Positions 23,601 through 32,155 of a stretch of DNA of 64,000 bases are shown here, piece by piece. Under the pieces are notes generated by a model. The model made no database searches. It was not told the origin of the DNA and saw only the letters and a list, made by a program, of their open reading frames with translations. The stretch covers positions 1-64,000 of the forward strand of contig NZ_BBJR01000041.1 of NCBI RefSeq assembly GCF_000739875.1. Direction: 5' to 3'. Source of the DNA: Comamonas aquatica NBRC 14918 (GTDB lineage Bacteria > Pseudomonadota > Gammaproteobacteria > Burkholderiales > Burkholderiaceae_C). Both the position numbers and the translations under genes were made by a program. The number at the start of each line of letters is the position of its first letter. Within the stretch, counting starts at the first letter, position 1.

Positions 23601-25031
23601 CTAGGCGGCCGGTTGCGCGGGGCGGCACAGCCAGCGGTCCAGCAGCGCGATGACCAGGAACGAAGCACCGACCAGGGGGAACAGCACACCGCCCACGGCC
23701 AGCAAGGCGGTGACGCCCCACAGGCTGCGGGCATCCTGCGGCTGGGGAGGCACGCCCCAGCCCTTGGCCGGACGGCGTTTCCACCACATGGTGCCCGCAC
23801 TGACGCACAGCAGGACGATGGCCAGGCAGGCCACCACCAGCACAACCTGATTCAGCACGCCGAATTCCTGGCCCAGGTGGACATTGATGCCCCATTCCAG
23901 CCACCGCCCCAGGGGGCCATAGTCCTGGTAGCTCATGTCGACCAGGGGCAGGCCGCTGTACTGGTCGATGTGGATCACACGCTGCTGGTCCAGGTCGTGC
24001 GGGTAGATCGAGGCGGAATAGACGCCGGTCGGGCCCTTGGGTGGCTGTACCGTGTAGCCCTGCGCAATCCCCAGGCGGTCGAAGATGGCGATGGCCGCAT
24101 CCCAGTCGAGGGCACCGTCGGCCGGTGTGGGCGCGGGGCTGGCAGGCATGGCTGCGGCATGGCCTGCGTGGCCCGCATGGGCGTCCTGGTCGGCGGGCGT
24201 GGGCCCGGACTGCGGAATCTGTGCCTGCTGCAGCGACCAGGCAGTGGTCGTGTGGTCGCTCAGCCGGGCCTGGGACATGGGCACCTGCACGCGCACCCCG
24301 GCCGGATAGCCGAAGTTGTGGCCGTTGGCCAGTTGATTGGCCTTGGCACCCCAGAACACCGACCAGGGCATGCCGGTGATCGCCAGGAACAGCAGCGCAG
24401 CCCCGACGAAGAGGCCGGTCACGGCATGCAGGTCGCGCCAGAACACGCGCTGCGTGGGCGTGCCGCGCACGGACACGACACCCTGGGTCCGCCCGCCTGG
24501 CCACCACAGGTACAGGCCGGTCAGCACCAGCAGGATGGCCCATCCGGCGGCGATCTCGATGGCGCCCCGGGCGATGCTGCCGAAATACTTCAGGCTGTGC
24601 AGCTTGCGGATGGTCCAGGCCACGCTGCCGCCTTCGGGCAATGCACCGCGCACCGTGCCCTCCTTGGGGTCCACATAGACCAGCAGCCGCCCTTGTGCGG
24701 TGGCGATGCCGACTTCCGCGGTGCGCCCGGGCGTGGATGGGCCGGTGTACTTCACGAAGCTGCCGGGGTGCGCGTGCAAGGCGGCGGCGATCAGTTGGCT
24801 GCTGGGCTGCAGTGGCTGGGTGCTGGTGCTGGCAAAGCGCAGCTCCCGGTGGAAGGCATCGTCGATCGTGTCCTTGAACACAAACAGCCCGCCGGTGACC
24901 GCCAGCCAGATGAGAAAGGGCAGGACCAGCAGGCCAGCATAGAAGTGCCAGCGCCAGACGGCGCGGTAGACGTCGGTATGGATCCGTGGGCGTGCCGCGG
25001 GGTTGGCAGGGGCTGGGGAGGACGGTGTCAT
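23601..25031 (-). CDS. PepSY-associated transmembrane protein
   Basis: 476 residues. Layout of the PepSY_TM family: cytoplasmic start, helix 1 (about 32-52, FYAGLLVLPFLIWLAVTGGLF), a long periplasmic domain with a PepSY unit (TVRGALPEGGSVAWTIRKLHSLKYFG), paired helices with conserved His (WRDLHAVTGLFVGAALLFLAITGMPWSVFWG), a second periplasmic PepSY segment (FDRLGIAQGYTVQPPKGP), and two C-terminal helices. These proteins often accompany siderophore receptors and may act as periplasmic reductases or chaperones. A loop rich in His and Ala (DAHAGHAGHAA) looks able to bind metal. I use the ATG at 25031; the frame is open further upstream without support. No receptor gene is adjacent, and no Fur box was seen. 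Confidence 0.85.
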   Translation of the reverse strand: MTPSSPAPANPAARPRIHTDVYRAVWRWHFYAGLLVLPFLIWLAVTGGLFVFKDTIDDAFHRELRFASTSTQPLQPSSQLIAAALHAHPGSFVKYTGPSTPGRTAEVGIATAQGRLLVYVDPKEGTVRGALPEGGSVAWTIRKLHSLKYFGSIARGAIEIAAGWAILLVLTGLYLWWPGGRTQGVVSVRGTPTQRVFWRDLHAVTGLFVGAALLFLAITGMPWSVFWGAKANQLANGHNFGYPAGVRVQVPMSQARLSDHTTTAWSLQQAQIPQSGPTPADQDAHAGHAGHAAAMPASPAPTPADGALDWDAAIAIFDRLGIAQGYTVQPPKGPTGVYSASIYPHDLDQQRVIHIDQYSGLPLVDMSYQDYGPLGRWLEWGINVHLGQEFGVLNQVVLVVACLAIVLLCVSAGTMWWKRRPAKGWGVPPQPQDARSLWGVTALLAVGGVLFPLVGASFLVIALLDRWLCRPAQPAA

Positions 25032-25223
25032 GGGCGATGCAAAAAGGGCGGTGGAGGGAAGCGCAGGCCACAGGGCGGGCACAACCTATGCTGGACCCGC
25101 GCGCCAGCCCAAAAGGTTCCCCGGTGTCCGTCGACGGCCCAGGCGGCGCGGGCGTGGCGCCGTGGTCGGACCTCGAGGAGCGGGGCCGCCGCACCCACGG
25201 CGGGCGGCCGGCGCTGGCGCGCC

Positions 25224-26672
25224 TCAGACCGTGCGGGAACGGGCCAGCGGCGGGTTCTTGATGAAGTACTGGCGGATGCCGTCCATCATGGCGTCGGCCA
25301 GCTTGACCTGGTAGGTGGGGCTGCGCAGCTTCTGCTCCTCATCGGGGTTGCTGATGAAGGCGGTTTCGATCAGCACGCTGGGAATGTCCGGCGCCTTGAG
25401 CACGGCAAAGCCCGCCTGTTCGACGCGGGGCTTGTGCAGCCGGGCAAAGTCGCCGATCTGCGTCAGCAGGGCGGTGCCCAGCTTCAGGCTGTCGTTGATC
25501 TGGGCGGTGGTGCTCATGTCCAGCAGCATTTCCTGCACGCCCTTGTCCTGGCTGCGCACGTTCAGGCCGCCGACCAGATCGGCCTGGTTTTCCTTGTCCG
25601 CCAGCCAGCGGGCCGCCGTGCTGGAGGCCCCCTTGTGGCTGAGCGCGTACACGCTGGCACCGGCGGCCGAAGGGCGGGTGAAGGCATCGGCGTGGATGCT
25701 GATGAACAGGTCGGCCTGCACGCGGCGCGCCTTTTGCACGCGCACGCCCAGGGGCACGAAGAAGTCGCCGTCGCGCGTCATGTAGGCCCGCATGGGGCTG
25801 CCGTTGACCGTGCTGTTGTTGATGCGGTCGCGCAGCAGCTTGGCGATCTTCAGGACCACGTCCTTCTCATAGGTACCCTTGGGGCCGACGGCGCCCGGGT
25901 CCTCGCCGCCATGGCCAGGGTCCAGGGCCACGATGATGATGCGGTCGGTCTTGCGTGCCGGCGCGGGGCTGGCGGTCATGGAGCTGCCCGGTGTTTTGGA
26001 CGCGGGGGCAGCCGGTGTGGGCGCCGTCGCCGTCGAGGTCGCTGGGGCTGCCGGCGTGGGGGGGGCGGCGTTGGGCTGGCTGTGCTTGGCGATCAGGTCG
26101 CCCAGTGGGTCCTGGGCCGGTGCGGAGGGGCTGGGGCTGAGGCCTGGCGGCAGGTCGGGGTGGCTGCTGGCATCGCGCAGTCGCTCCTGGATCAGCGCTT
26201 CCAGCGGGTCCACGGGCTTGGAGGGGTAGAGGTCGAACACCAGCCGGTGCTGGTAGCTGGCCACGGGCTTGAGCGAGAACACCTGGGGCACGGCATCCTG
26301 CTTCAGGTCGATCACCAGGCGCACCACGTTCGGGCTGTTCTGCCCCACGCGGATGGCCGCGATGTTCGGGTCGTCCGGCCGCACCTTGGCCACCAGTTCC
26401 TTGAGGGCGCTGTTGAGCTGCAGGCCCTCGATGTCCACGGCCAGCCGCGGCGGCGAGTTGATCAGGGTCTGCTTGGCCACCAGGGGCACATCGGACTCCA
26501 GGGTGACGCGCGAATAGTCTTCGGCAGGCCACACGCGCACCGCCATGATGGAGGCGCCGAAGGCGATTTGCTGCTTGCCCGCCAGCAGCAGGGCCAGGCT
26601 ACCGGCTTGCAGCAGGGTGCGGCGGTTGGGACGGTAGGCGGTGAACAGGGGGTGCGCGGCGTCTTCGCTCAT
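25224..26672 (-). CDS. amiC: N-acetylmuramoyl-L-alanine amidase
   Basis: 482 residues. The N-terminus has NRRTLLQAGSLALLLAG, a twin-arginine-like signal. An AMIN domain for septal targeting follows (about 45-160; VRVWPAEDYSRVTLESD, LVIDLKQ), then a Pro/Ala/Thr linker (about 185-240), then the Amidase_3 zinc domain: ALDPGHGGEDPGAVG (first His), a Glu further on, SIHADAF (second His), and ETAFISNPDEE (catalytic Glu). It splits septal peptidoglycan for daughter-cell separation, activated by EnvC/NlpD-type LytM factors. The start overlaps the tsaE stop by 4 nt (ATGA), so the two are translationally coupled. Confidence 0.95.
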   Translation of the reverse strand: MSEDAAHPLFTAYRPNRRTLLQAGSLALLLAGKQQIAFGASIMAVRVWPAEDYSRVTLESDVPLVAKQTLINSPPRLAVDIEGLQLNSALKELVAKVRPDDPNIAAIRVGQNSPNVVRLVIDLKQDAVPQVFSLKPVASYQHRLVFDLYPSKPVDPLEALIQERLRDASSHPDLPPGLSPSPSAPAQDPLGDLIAKHSQPNAAPPTPAAPATSTATAPTPAAPASKTPGSSMTASPAPARKTDRIIIVALDPGHGGEDPGAVGPKGTYEKDVVLKIAKLLRDRINNSTVNGSPMRAYMTRDGDFFVPLGVRVQKARRVQADLFISIHADAFTRPSAAGASVYALSHKGASSTAARWLADKENQADLVGGLNVRSQDKGVQEMLLDMSTTAQINDSLKLGTALLTQIGDFARLHKPRVEQAGFAVLKAPDIPSVLIETAFISNPDEEQKLRSPTYQVKLADAMMDGIRQYFIKNPPLARSRTV

Positions 26673-27181
26673 TGGGGCCAGTGCTGCAGCATGCGCCGCC
26701 CGCGCTCTGTGCTGGTGCGCAGAGTGACGCGGCGCTGGGTTTCGTCAATTGCTTCAATATGAATAGCTAGGTCCGCTGGCGGTGTCAGCGCAGCAGCCTT
26801 TTCCGGCCATTCTGCCAGTTTCAGGCCCTCTGCCGCAAAAATGTCGCGAAAACCTGCATCTTCCCATTCGCGCGGATCGTCGAAACGGTAGAAGTCAAAG
26901 TGCCAGATGGCCAGGCCCGGGGCTTCGTGCGGCTCCACCACGGCGTAGGTAGGGCTTTTGATGCGGCCGGCCACCCCCAGGTTGCGCAGCAGGTGGCGCA
27001 CCAGCGTGGTCTTGCCGGCGCCCAGGTCGCCGTGCAAGGTGATGTAGGCGTTGCGGGCTTCGGGCAGCGCCGCCAGCGCGGCGGCAAAAGCCGCAGTCGC
27101 CGTCTCGTCTTGCCAGGTGAGCACGCGCTCGTCGGCCGGGCCGCTTTCTACAATCGAAGGGTTATGGTGTGCAGCAGTCAA
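26669..27181 (-). CDS. tsaE: tRNA threonylcarbamoyladenosine biosynthesis ATPase
   Basis: 170 residues with a TTG start. Walker A GDLGAGKTTLVRHLLR, then GRIKSPTYAVVEPHE and the conserved FDFYRFDDPREWEDAGF followed by LAEWPEKA. TsaE works with TsaB and TsaD to make t6A37. The TTG at 27181 is chosen because AAAGGA lies six bases before it; the alternative is GTG at 27124. With TTG, the first 18 bases overlap the 5' end of the divergent queG. A palindromic-repeat copy lies in frame at 26756-26805, encoding part of the C-terminal region (LTPPADLAIHIEAID). Coupled to amiC downstream. Confidence 0.9.
   Translation of the reverse strand: MTAAHHNPSIVESGPADERVLTWQDETATAAFAAALAALPEARNAYITLHGDLGAGKTTLVRHLLRNLGVAGRIKSPTYAVVEPHEAPGLAIWHFDFYRFDDPREWEDAGFRDIFAAEGLKLAEWPEKAAALTPPADLAIHIEAIDETQRRVTLRTSTERGRRMLQHWPQ
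27149..27154 (+). promoter_or_regulatory. -10 box of queG
   Basis: TACAAT with nine bases between its end and the queG ATG, predicting an mRNA that begins at or within about 3 nt of the start codon. No clear -35. The box lies inside the tsaE coding sequence. Confidence 0.45.
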
Positions 27182-28252
27182 TTGGTTCCTTTGATGCAGG
27201 ACTGGGCCCGCGAGCTGGGATTTTCCCAAATCGGCGTGTCCGGCGTGGATTTGTCGTCTTGTGAGGACGGGCTGCTGCAATGGCTGGCCCAGGGCTTCCA
27301 CGGCCAGATGCAGTACATGCAGGCCCACGGCCTCAAGCGCGCACGCCCGGCGGAGCTGGTGCCGGGCACGGTCAGCGTGATCACGGCGCGCATGGACTAC
27401 CTGCCCAGCACCACGCCCCAGGACTGGCAGGCCGTGGAATGGGCACGGCTGCAGCGCCCGCAGGAGGCCATCGTCTCGGTCTATGCCCGCGGGCGGGATT
27501 ACCACAAGATACTGCGCAACCGGTTGCAGAAGCTGGCCGAGCGCATTGCGCAGGAGGTCGGGCCGCTGGGGCACCGCGCCTTCACGGATTCGGCGCCGGT
27601 GATGGAGGCCGAGCTGGCACGCCGCAGCGGCCAGGGCTGGCGCGGCAAGCACACGCTGGTGCTGAGCCGCGATGCGGGTTCCATGTTCTTTCTGGGGGAA
27701 ATCTATGTGGACCTGGCGCTGCCCGAGACGGCGCCGGTCACCGCGCACTGCGGCAGTTGCAGCAGCTGCATCGATGCCTGCCCCACGGGGGCCATCGTGG
27801 CCCCCCACCGCGTGGACGCGCGGCGCTGCATCTCCTACCTGACCATCGAGCACGACGGGGCGATCCCGCTGGAGTTGCGTCCCCTGATGGCCAACCGCAT
27901 CTACGGCTGCGACGATTGCCAGCTGGCCTGCCCGTGGAACAAGTTTGCCCAGCGCAGCCCGCTGCCCGACTTCGATGTGCGCGGCGGCATGGTCGGCAGC
28001 ACCCTGGTGCAGCTGTTCGGCTGGGACGAGGCCACGTTCCTGCGCTGCACCGAAGGCAGCCCCATCCGCCGCATCGGCCATGAACGCTGGCTGCGCAACA
28101 TCGCCGTGGCCCTGGGCAATGCGCTGCGCGCAGAGTCCCAGTCCGATGCCCGGGCGGCGCTGCGCCAGGCGCTGCAGGCGCGGGCCACGCACGACAGCGC
28201 CCTGGTGCGCGAGCACGTGCAGTGGGCGCTGGCGCAGGCTGCGGACGAATAA
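27164..28252 (+). CDS. queG: epoxyqueuosine reductase
   Basis: 362 residues. It reduces epoxyqueuosine to queuosine in tRNA using cobalamin and two [4Fe-4S] clusters. The N-terminal DUF1730 part (LGFSQIGVSGVDLSSCEDGL, YARGRDYHKILRNRLQKLAE) precedes the ferredoxin-like cluster motifs CGSCSSCIDACPTGAI and CDDCQLACPWN. A C-terminal HEAT-like tail with RIGHERWLRNIAVALGNAL completes it. ATG at 27164; a second ATG at 27195 would remove the overlap with tsaE. Its need for cobalamin is a functional link to the B12 receptor at 6895-8847. Divergent from tsaE-amiC, as in other Burkholderiales. Confidence 0.95.
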   Translation: MVCSSQLVPLMQDWARELGFSQIGVSGVDLSSCEDGLLQWLAQGFHGQMQYMQAHGLKRARPAELVPGTVSVITARMDYLPSTTPQDWQAVEWARLQRPQEAIVSVYARGRDYHKILRNRLQKLAERIAQEVGPLGHRAFTDSAPVMEAELARRSGQGWRGKHTLVLSRDAGSMFFLGEIYVDLALPETAPVTAHCGSCSSCIDACPTGAIVAPHRVDARRCISYLTIEHDGAIPLELRPLMANRIYGCDDCQLACPWNKFAQRSPLPDFDVRGGMVGSTLVQLFGWDEATFLRCTEGSPIRRIGHERWLRNIAVALGNALRAESQSDARAALRQALQARATHDSALVREHVQWALAQAADE

Positions 28253-28345
28253 AAAAAGAGCGGCCTGCGCTCGTGGCGCAAGCGTTTCATTAAGGAATAG
28301 CTGTCAAACGACCGCTGTGCAAGCGCAGCACGCTCACTTTTTTCA
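28253..28345. terminator. palindromic element acting as bidirectional terminator
   Basis: A7 followed by GAGCG at the left end and CGCTCACTTTTTT at the right end can pair. Inside are further family blocks (GCGCAAGCG, AATAGCTGTC, GTGCAAGCGCAGC). Lies between the convergent queG and esterase genes. Confidence 0.6.
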
Positions 28346-28984
28346 TCAATGTGCCAGCAAGCCCTGGCGGCGCAGGGCCTGCTCCAGCGCCTGGGCAAAG
28401 GCCGCATAGCCTTGCGCGTTGGCGTGCACCTGGTCGGCCCGCAGGCTGGCATCGCCCAGGATGGGTCCCCAGAGGTTGGCGATCAACGGCACCTTCAGTT
28501 CCTGGGCCAGCTCCTGATACAGCGGGTGATCGCTGGGCGTGGCGCCCGCGGCGGCCATCAGGCTGGGCTGCGGAATGGCCACCAGCACCGCCTGGGCGTT
28601 GGCCGCCTGGATGCTGCGCACGATCTGCTCTAGGGCCTCGCGCGTGGTGCCGGGCGAGGCACGGCGCAGAAAATCGTTGCCGCCCAGCCCCACGATCACC
28701 AGGCGCGGGGCATGCTCCTGCAGCAGGGCCGGCAGGCGCGCCAGGCCCTGGGCGCTGGTGTCGCCGGAGACCCCGCCGTTGGTCACCTCCCAGCCCGTGT
28801 GCTCGGCCAGCAGGCTGGGCCAGTCCTCCCCAGTGCGGGCACCGACGCCGGCGGTCAGCGAATCCCCCAGGGCCAGCACGCTGGCACCGGCCGGCACGGC
28901 GGCTGCCGGGGGCGTCTTGGCACCGCAGGCCAGCAGGACTGATGTGGACAACAGGGTGAGCAGGGCGGTGCGGCGTGGAATCAT
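28346..28984 (-). CDS. GDSL esterase/lipase (TesA-like), predicted lipoprotein
   Basis: 212 residues. Signal MIPRRTALLTLLSTSVLLAC (lipobox LLAC). SGNH-hydrolase blocks in order: LALGDSLTAGVGA (nucleophile Ser, block I), NGGVSGDTSAQGLARL (block II Gly), VIVGLGGNDFLRR (block III Asn) and ADQVHANAQGYAAFA (block V Asp and His). It resembles E. coli TesA and arylesterases, cleaving acyl esters or thioesters in the periplasm. Its ATG overlaps the stop of the AEC transporter gene by 4 nt (ATGA), so the two form a coupled pair. Confidence 0.9.
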   Translation of the reverse strand: MIPRRTALLTLLSTSVLLACGAKTPPAAAVPAGASVLALGDSLTAGVGARTGEDWPSLLAEHTGWEVTNGGVSGDTSAQGLARLPALLQEHAPRLVIVGLGGNDFLRRASPGTTREALEQIVRSIQAANAQAVLVAIPQPSLMAAAGATPSDHPLYQELAQELKVPLIANLWGPILGDASLRADQVHANAQGYAAFAQALEQALRRQGLLAH

Positions 28985-29901
28985 GGCGTGGGCAGCAAGG
29001 ACGTCAGGGACAAGGCATAGGGCAGGCTGAGCACACCGAGGATGGTGGACAGCGTGACCAGGCCGGCGACATACGGTCCGTTATAGCCCATGCGTGCCGC
29101 CAGCACATAGCAGGTCGAGGCCGTGGGCAGGGCCGAAAACAACAGCAGCACCAGCGCCTGCTCACCCTGCAGGCCAAACACATGGATGGCGCCCAGCGCG
29201 ATCAGGGGCTGGAGCAGGTGCCGGATGCCCAGCACGCCGACGCTCAGGCGCTTGGCGTGCGTGAGCAGGCCCAGCTGCATGCCGGCGCCGGCCGACATCA
29301 GGCCCAGGGCGATGGAGGCCGCGCCAATCCGCGCCACCGGCGGTTCCAGCCAGGTGGGCATGCGAAAACCCAGCAGGTTGGCGCACAGGCCGCAGACCGT
29401 GGCGACGATCAGCGGGTTGCGGATCAGCTGGCCCCAGAAGCTGTGCTGGCCCTCGCGCGTCATGGGCCAGACCGCCGCAATGTTGAACATGGGCACGCAA
29501 AAACCGATGAGCACGGAAATGAACAGCAGCCCCTGGGCACCCGCCAGCCGGTCCGCCAGCGCCAGGCCGATGAAGGAGTTGAAGCGGAACGCCACCTGCG
29601 CGGCACCGGCATGGTCGCGCGTGCTGATGTGGCGGCGCAGCCCGGGCCACCACGGCAGGCTGTAGGCCAGCGCGATGCCCACCAGCCCCGAGGTGACGCC
29701 CGCCGCGATCAGGCTGGAGGTGGCGGCCCAGTCCAGCGGACTTTTGACGATGGAGTGGAACAGCAGTACCGGGAACAGCAGGTAGTACACCAGGGCTTCC
29801 GCCCCCTGCCAGATGGGGCGGTTCAGCGGGCTGAAGCGGCACAGCAGATAGCCCAGCAGGATGAGGGCAAAGTCGGGGAAGAGGAGTTGGGCGTAATTCA
29901 C
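28981..29901 (-). CDS. AEC-family transporter
   Basis: 306 residues with about ten hydrophobic helices in two repeats of five, separated by a polar stretch, as in the auxin-efflux-carrier/MleP family. It opens with MNYAQLLFPDFALILLGYLL and has the helix-break motifs common to the group, such as RFNSFIGLALADRL and SALPTASTCYVLAARMG (Pro in helix 9). Members export organic acids such as malate or malonate, or amino acids; the substrate is unknown. Translationally coupled to the downstream GDSL esterase, an uncommon pairing. Divergent from the Bug protein gene, with about 210 bases between. Confidence 0.9.
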   Translation of the reverse strand: MNYAQLLFPDFALILLGYLLCRFSPLNRPIWQGAEALVYYLLFPVLLFHSIVKSPLDWAATSSLIAAGVTSGLVGIALAYSLPWWPGLRRHISTRDHAGAAQVAFRFNSFIGLALADRLAGAQGLLFISVLIGFCVPMFNIAAVWPMTREGQHSFWGQLIRNPLIVATVCGLCANLLGFRMPTWLEPPVARIGAASIALGLMSAGAGMQLGLLTHAKRLSVGVLGIRHLLQPLIALGAIHVFGLQGEQALVLLLFSALPTASTCYVLAARMGYNGPYVAGLVTLSTILGVLSLPYALSLTSLLPTP

Positions 29902-30113
29902 GGGCGCACAGCTTACTCTGGACGGGCGCCGCCGGCGGGTCTGGAGTGTTGCCGCGCTGGCGCGCCGGCGACAGTTTCTAGGTCGGCGGAAGGCACAAAG
30001 TGTTACCGGGAATCTACTGAGAAAAAAGCCGTTGCCTGCCTGCCCGTTGGGAAAGTGCGTCCTTTAGCATCAAACGCTGCACCCAAACTTACAACATGAG
30101 GAGTCCCAGACCT

Positions 30114-31076
30114 ATGAATCGTCGCACCTGCATTGGCCTTGCATTCGCGCTGGTGGGTTCTGCCGCCATGGCACAAACCTATCCCACGAAACCCATCAAG
30201 CTGCTGGTGCCGTTTGCCCCCGGCGGCACGACGGACATCATTGCGCGCGTGATGGCGGAGCCTCTGGGGCGTGAGCTGGGGCAGACAGTGATCGTGGAAA
30301 ACAAGGGCGGTGGCGGCGGCGTGATCGGCGCGCTGGAGACCTCGCGCGCCGCGCCGGACGGCTATTCGCTGGGGATTGCCACGGTGTCCACCACGGCCAC
30401 CAACCCCGCCATCAATCCCAAGATCCCCTACAACACCCTCACGGACTTCACTCCCGTGATCAACATCGCGGCCACACCGAATGTGCTGGCGGTGAACCCC
30501 AAGTTCGGTCCCACCAACCACAAGGATTTCCTGGCCACGCTGAAGGCTTCCCAGGGCAAGTTCTCGTACGCCTCCTCCGGCACGGGGGGCATCCAGCACA
30601 TGCTGATGGAGCTGTACAAGAGCCTGACAGGCACCTTCATCACACACATTCCCTACCGCGGTGCCGGCCCTGCGCTGAACGACACGGTGGCGGGCCAGGT
30701 GCCCATGATTCTGGACAACCTGCCTTCGGCGCTGCCGTTCATCAAGGACAAGCGCCTGCTGCCGATCGCTGTGGCCGCGCCCTCGCGCCTGGCGGTGCTG
30801 CCCGATGTGCCCACCTTCAAGGAAGCGGGTCTGGAGCCCGTGAACCGCATGGCCTACTACGGTATCGTGGGTCCCAAGGGCATGCCCAAGGACGTGGTCG
30901 ACAAGCTGAATGCCGCCGTCAAGAAGGTGCTGCACGACCCCGCCGTGATCAAGCGCATCGAAGACACGGGCTCGTTGGTGATCGGCAATACGCCGGAAGA
31001 GTTTGCGCAGCAGATCAAGGCGGAGTACGAGACCTACAAAAAGGTCGTGGTCGAGCAGAAGCTGACGCTGGAATGA
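30114..31076 (+). CDS. Bug/TctC-family periplasmic substrate-binding protein (1)
   Basis: 320 residues. Signal peptide [21 protein letters not shown], then the Bug signature [23 protein letters not shown], the [12 protein letters not shown] loop, the ligand-loop region [15 protein letters not shown], and [19 protein letters not shown]. Bug proteins bind small carboxylates, amides or aromatics and usually work without a linked TctAB, as here. GAGGAG 11 bases before the ATG at 30114 sets the start. Followed by an intrinsic terminator and then xerD. A second Bug gene lies just past xerD; the two are related but not near-identical. Confidence 0.95.
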   Translation: MNRRTCIGLAFALVGSAAMAQTYPTKPIKLLVPFAPGGTTDIIARVMAEPLGRELGQTVIVENKGGGGGVIGALETSRAAPDGYSLGIATVSTTATNPAINPKIPYNTLTDFTPVINIAATPNVLAVNPKFGPTNHKDFLATLKASQGKFSYASSGTGGIQHMLMELYKSLTGTFITHIPYRGAGPALNDTVAGQVPMILDNLPSALPFIKDKRLLPIAVAAPSRLAVLPDVPTFKEAGLEPVNRMAYYGIVGPKGMPKDVVDKLNAAVKKVLHDPAVIKRIEDTGSLVIGNTPEEFAQQIKAEYETYKKVVVEQKLTLE

Positions 31077-31100
31077 GGACCTGATCGGTCCCCGGGTACC

Positions 31101-31134
31101 AAGGCGCTGCCCTGTAGGGGCCGCGCCTTTTTTA
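31101..31134 (+). terminator. intrinsic terminator of Bug gene 1
   Basis: AAGGCGC/GCGCCTT outer stem with an inner CCC/GGG stem, TGTA loop, then T6. Lies 25 bases past the stop. Confidence 0.8.
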
Positions 31135-31139
31135 TCGCC

Positions 31140-31145
31140 CACAAT
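31140..31145 (+). promoter_or_regulatory. -10 box of xerD
   Basis: CACAAT directly after the Bug terminator; nine bases separate it from the ATG at 31155. No clear -35. Suggests a leaderless or very short leader. Confidence 0.35.
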
Positions 31146-31154
31146 CGCATGACC

Positions 31155-32069
31155 ATGAGTGATGCAACCCTGCAGGCCAGCCTATCGGCCATCGATGACT
31201 TCATCGAATCCCTGTTTCTGGAGGATGGCCTGTCCTCGAACACCTTGCAGGCCTACCGCCGGGACCTGACGGCCTGCGCGCAATTTCTGGCGCAGGCCAG
31301 CGCAGCCTGCACGCTGGATGCGGCGCAGGAGTCGCACCTGCAGGCCTTTTTGCAGGCGCGCCACGTGCAGGGCGTCAAGGCCGTGTCCAGCAACCGCGGG
31401 CTGAGCGTGCTGCGCCGCTATTTTCACTGGGGGTTGCGCGAGCGTCGCATCCAGAGCGATCCCACGGTGCGCCTGCTGGCCGCCAAGAAGCCGCTGCGCG
31501 TGCCCCACACCCTGACCCAGGCCCAGGTGGAAGCCTTGCTGCTGGCGCCGGATGTCACCACGCCCCTGGGGCTGCGGGACCGCGCCATGCTGGAGCTGAT
31601 GTATGCCAGCGGCCTGCGGGTGAGCGAGCTGGTGGGGTTGCAGATGCACCATCTGGACATCCCGGCCGGCGTGCTGCGCACCGAGGGCAAGGGGCGCAAG
31701 GAGCGTCTGGTGCCGTTTGGTGAGGAGGCGCAGGCCTGGTTGCTGCGTTATCTGCAGGAGGCCCGCGCCGCCATCCTGCATGGCCAAAGCACGAGTGACC
31801 TGTTCGTCACCCAGCGCGGCAGCGGCATGACGCGGGTGATGTTCTGGGTGCTGGTGAAGAAATATGCCCAGGTGGCGGGCATCACGGACCCGCTGTCGCC
31901 CCACACGCTGCGCCATGCCTTTGCCACGCATTTGCTCAACCATGGCGCGGATTTGCGCGTGGTGCAGATGCTGCTGGGGCATGCCGACATTTCCACGACC
32001 ACCATCTACACGCATGTGGCGCGTGAGCGCCTGCAGCAGCTGCACGCCCAGCACCACCCGCGTGGCTGA
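31155..32069 (+). CDS. xerD: site-specific tyrosine recombinase XerD
   Basis: 304 residues. The N-terminal SAM-like domain (about 10-100; FIESLFLEDGLSSNTLQAYRRDL) is followed by the catalytic domain with all the residues of a tyrosine recombinase: Arg in YASGLRVSELVGL, Lys in TEGKGRKERLVPFG, His/Arg in SPHTLRHAFATHLLNHGADL, His in LLGHADIST, Tyr in TTTIYTHV. With XerC it resolves chromosome dimers at dif under FtsK control. Two ATGs, at 31149 and 31155; the second fits the promoter and family N-terminus better. Sits between two Bug genes on the same strand. Confidence 0.95.
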   Translation: MSDATLQASLSAIDDFIESLFLEDGLSSNTLQAYRRDLTACAQFLAQASAACTLDAAQESHLQAFLQARHVQGVKAVSSNRGLSVLRRYFHWGLRERRIQSDPTVRLLAAKKPLRVPHTLTQAQVEALLLAPDVTTPLGLRDRAMLELMYASGLRVSELVGLQMHHLDIPAGVLRTEGKGRKERLVPFGEEAQAWLLRYLQEARAAILHGQSTSDLFVTQRGSGMTRVMFWVLVKKYAQVAGITDPLSPHTLRHAFATHLLNHGADLRVVQMLLGHADISTTTIYTHVARERLQQLHAQHHPRG

Positions 32070-32155
32070 TGTGCTTAAGCAGTCTTGATGTGGGTTAAGG
32101 CAAATTAATCTTGATGCAAAATCAAAGATTGGTTTGTCAATACGGAGTAACGATC

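Noticed and set aside
23523-26762. A 1079-codon plus-strand frame
   Set aside because: Antisense of the PepSY and amidase genes; composition of a shadow frame.
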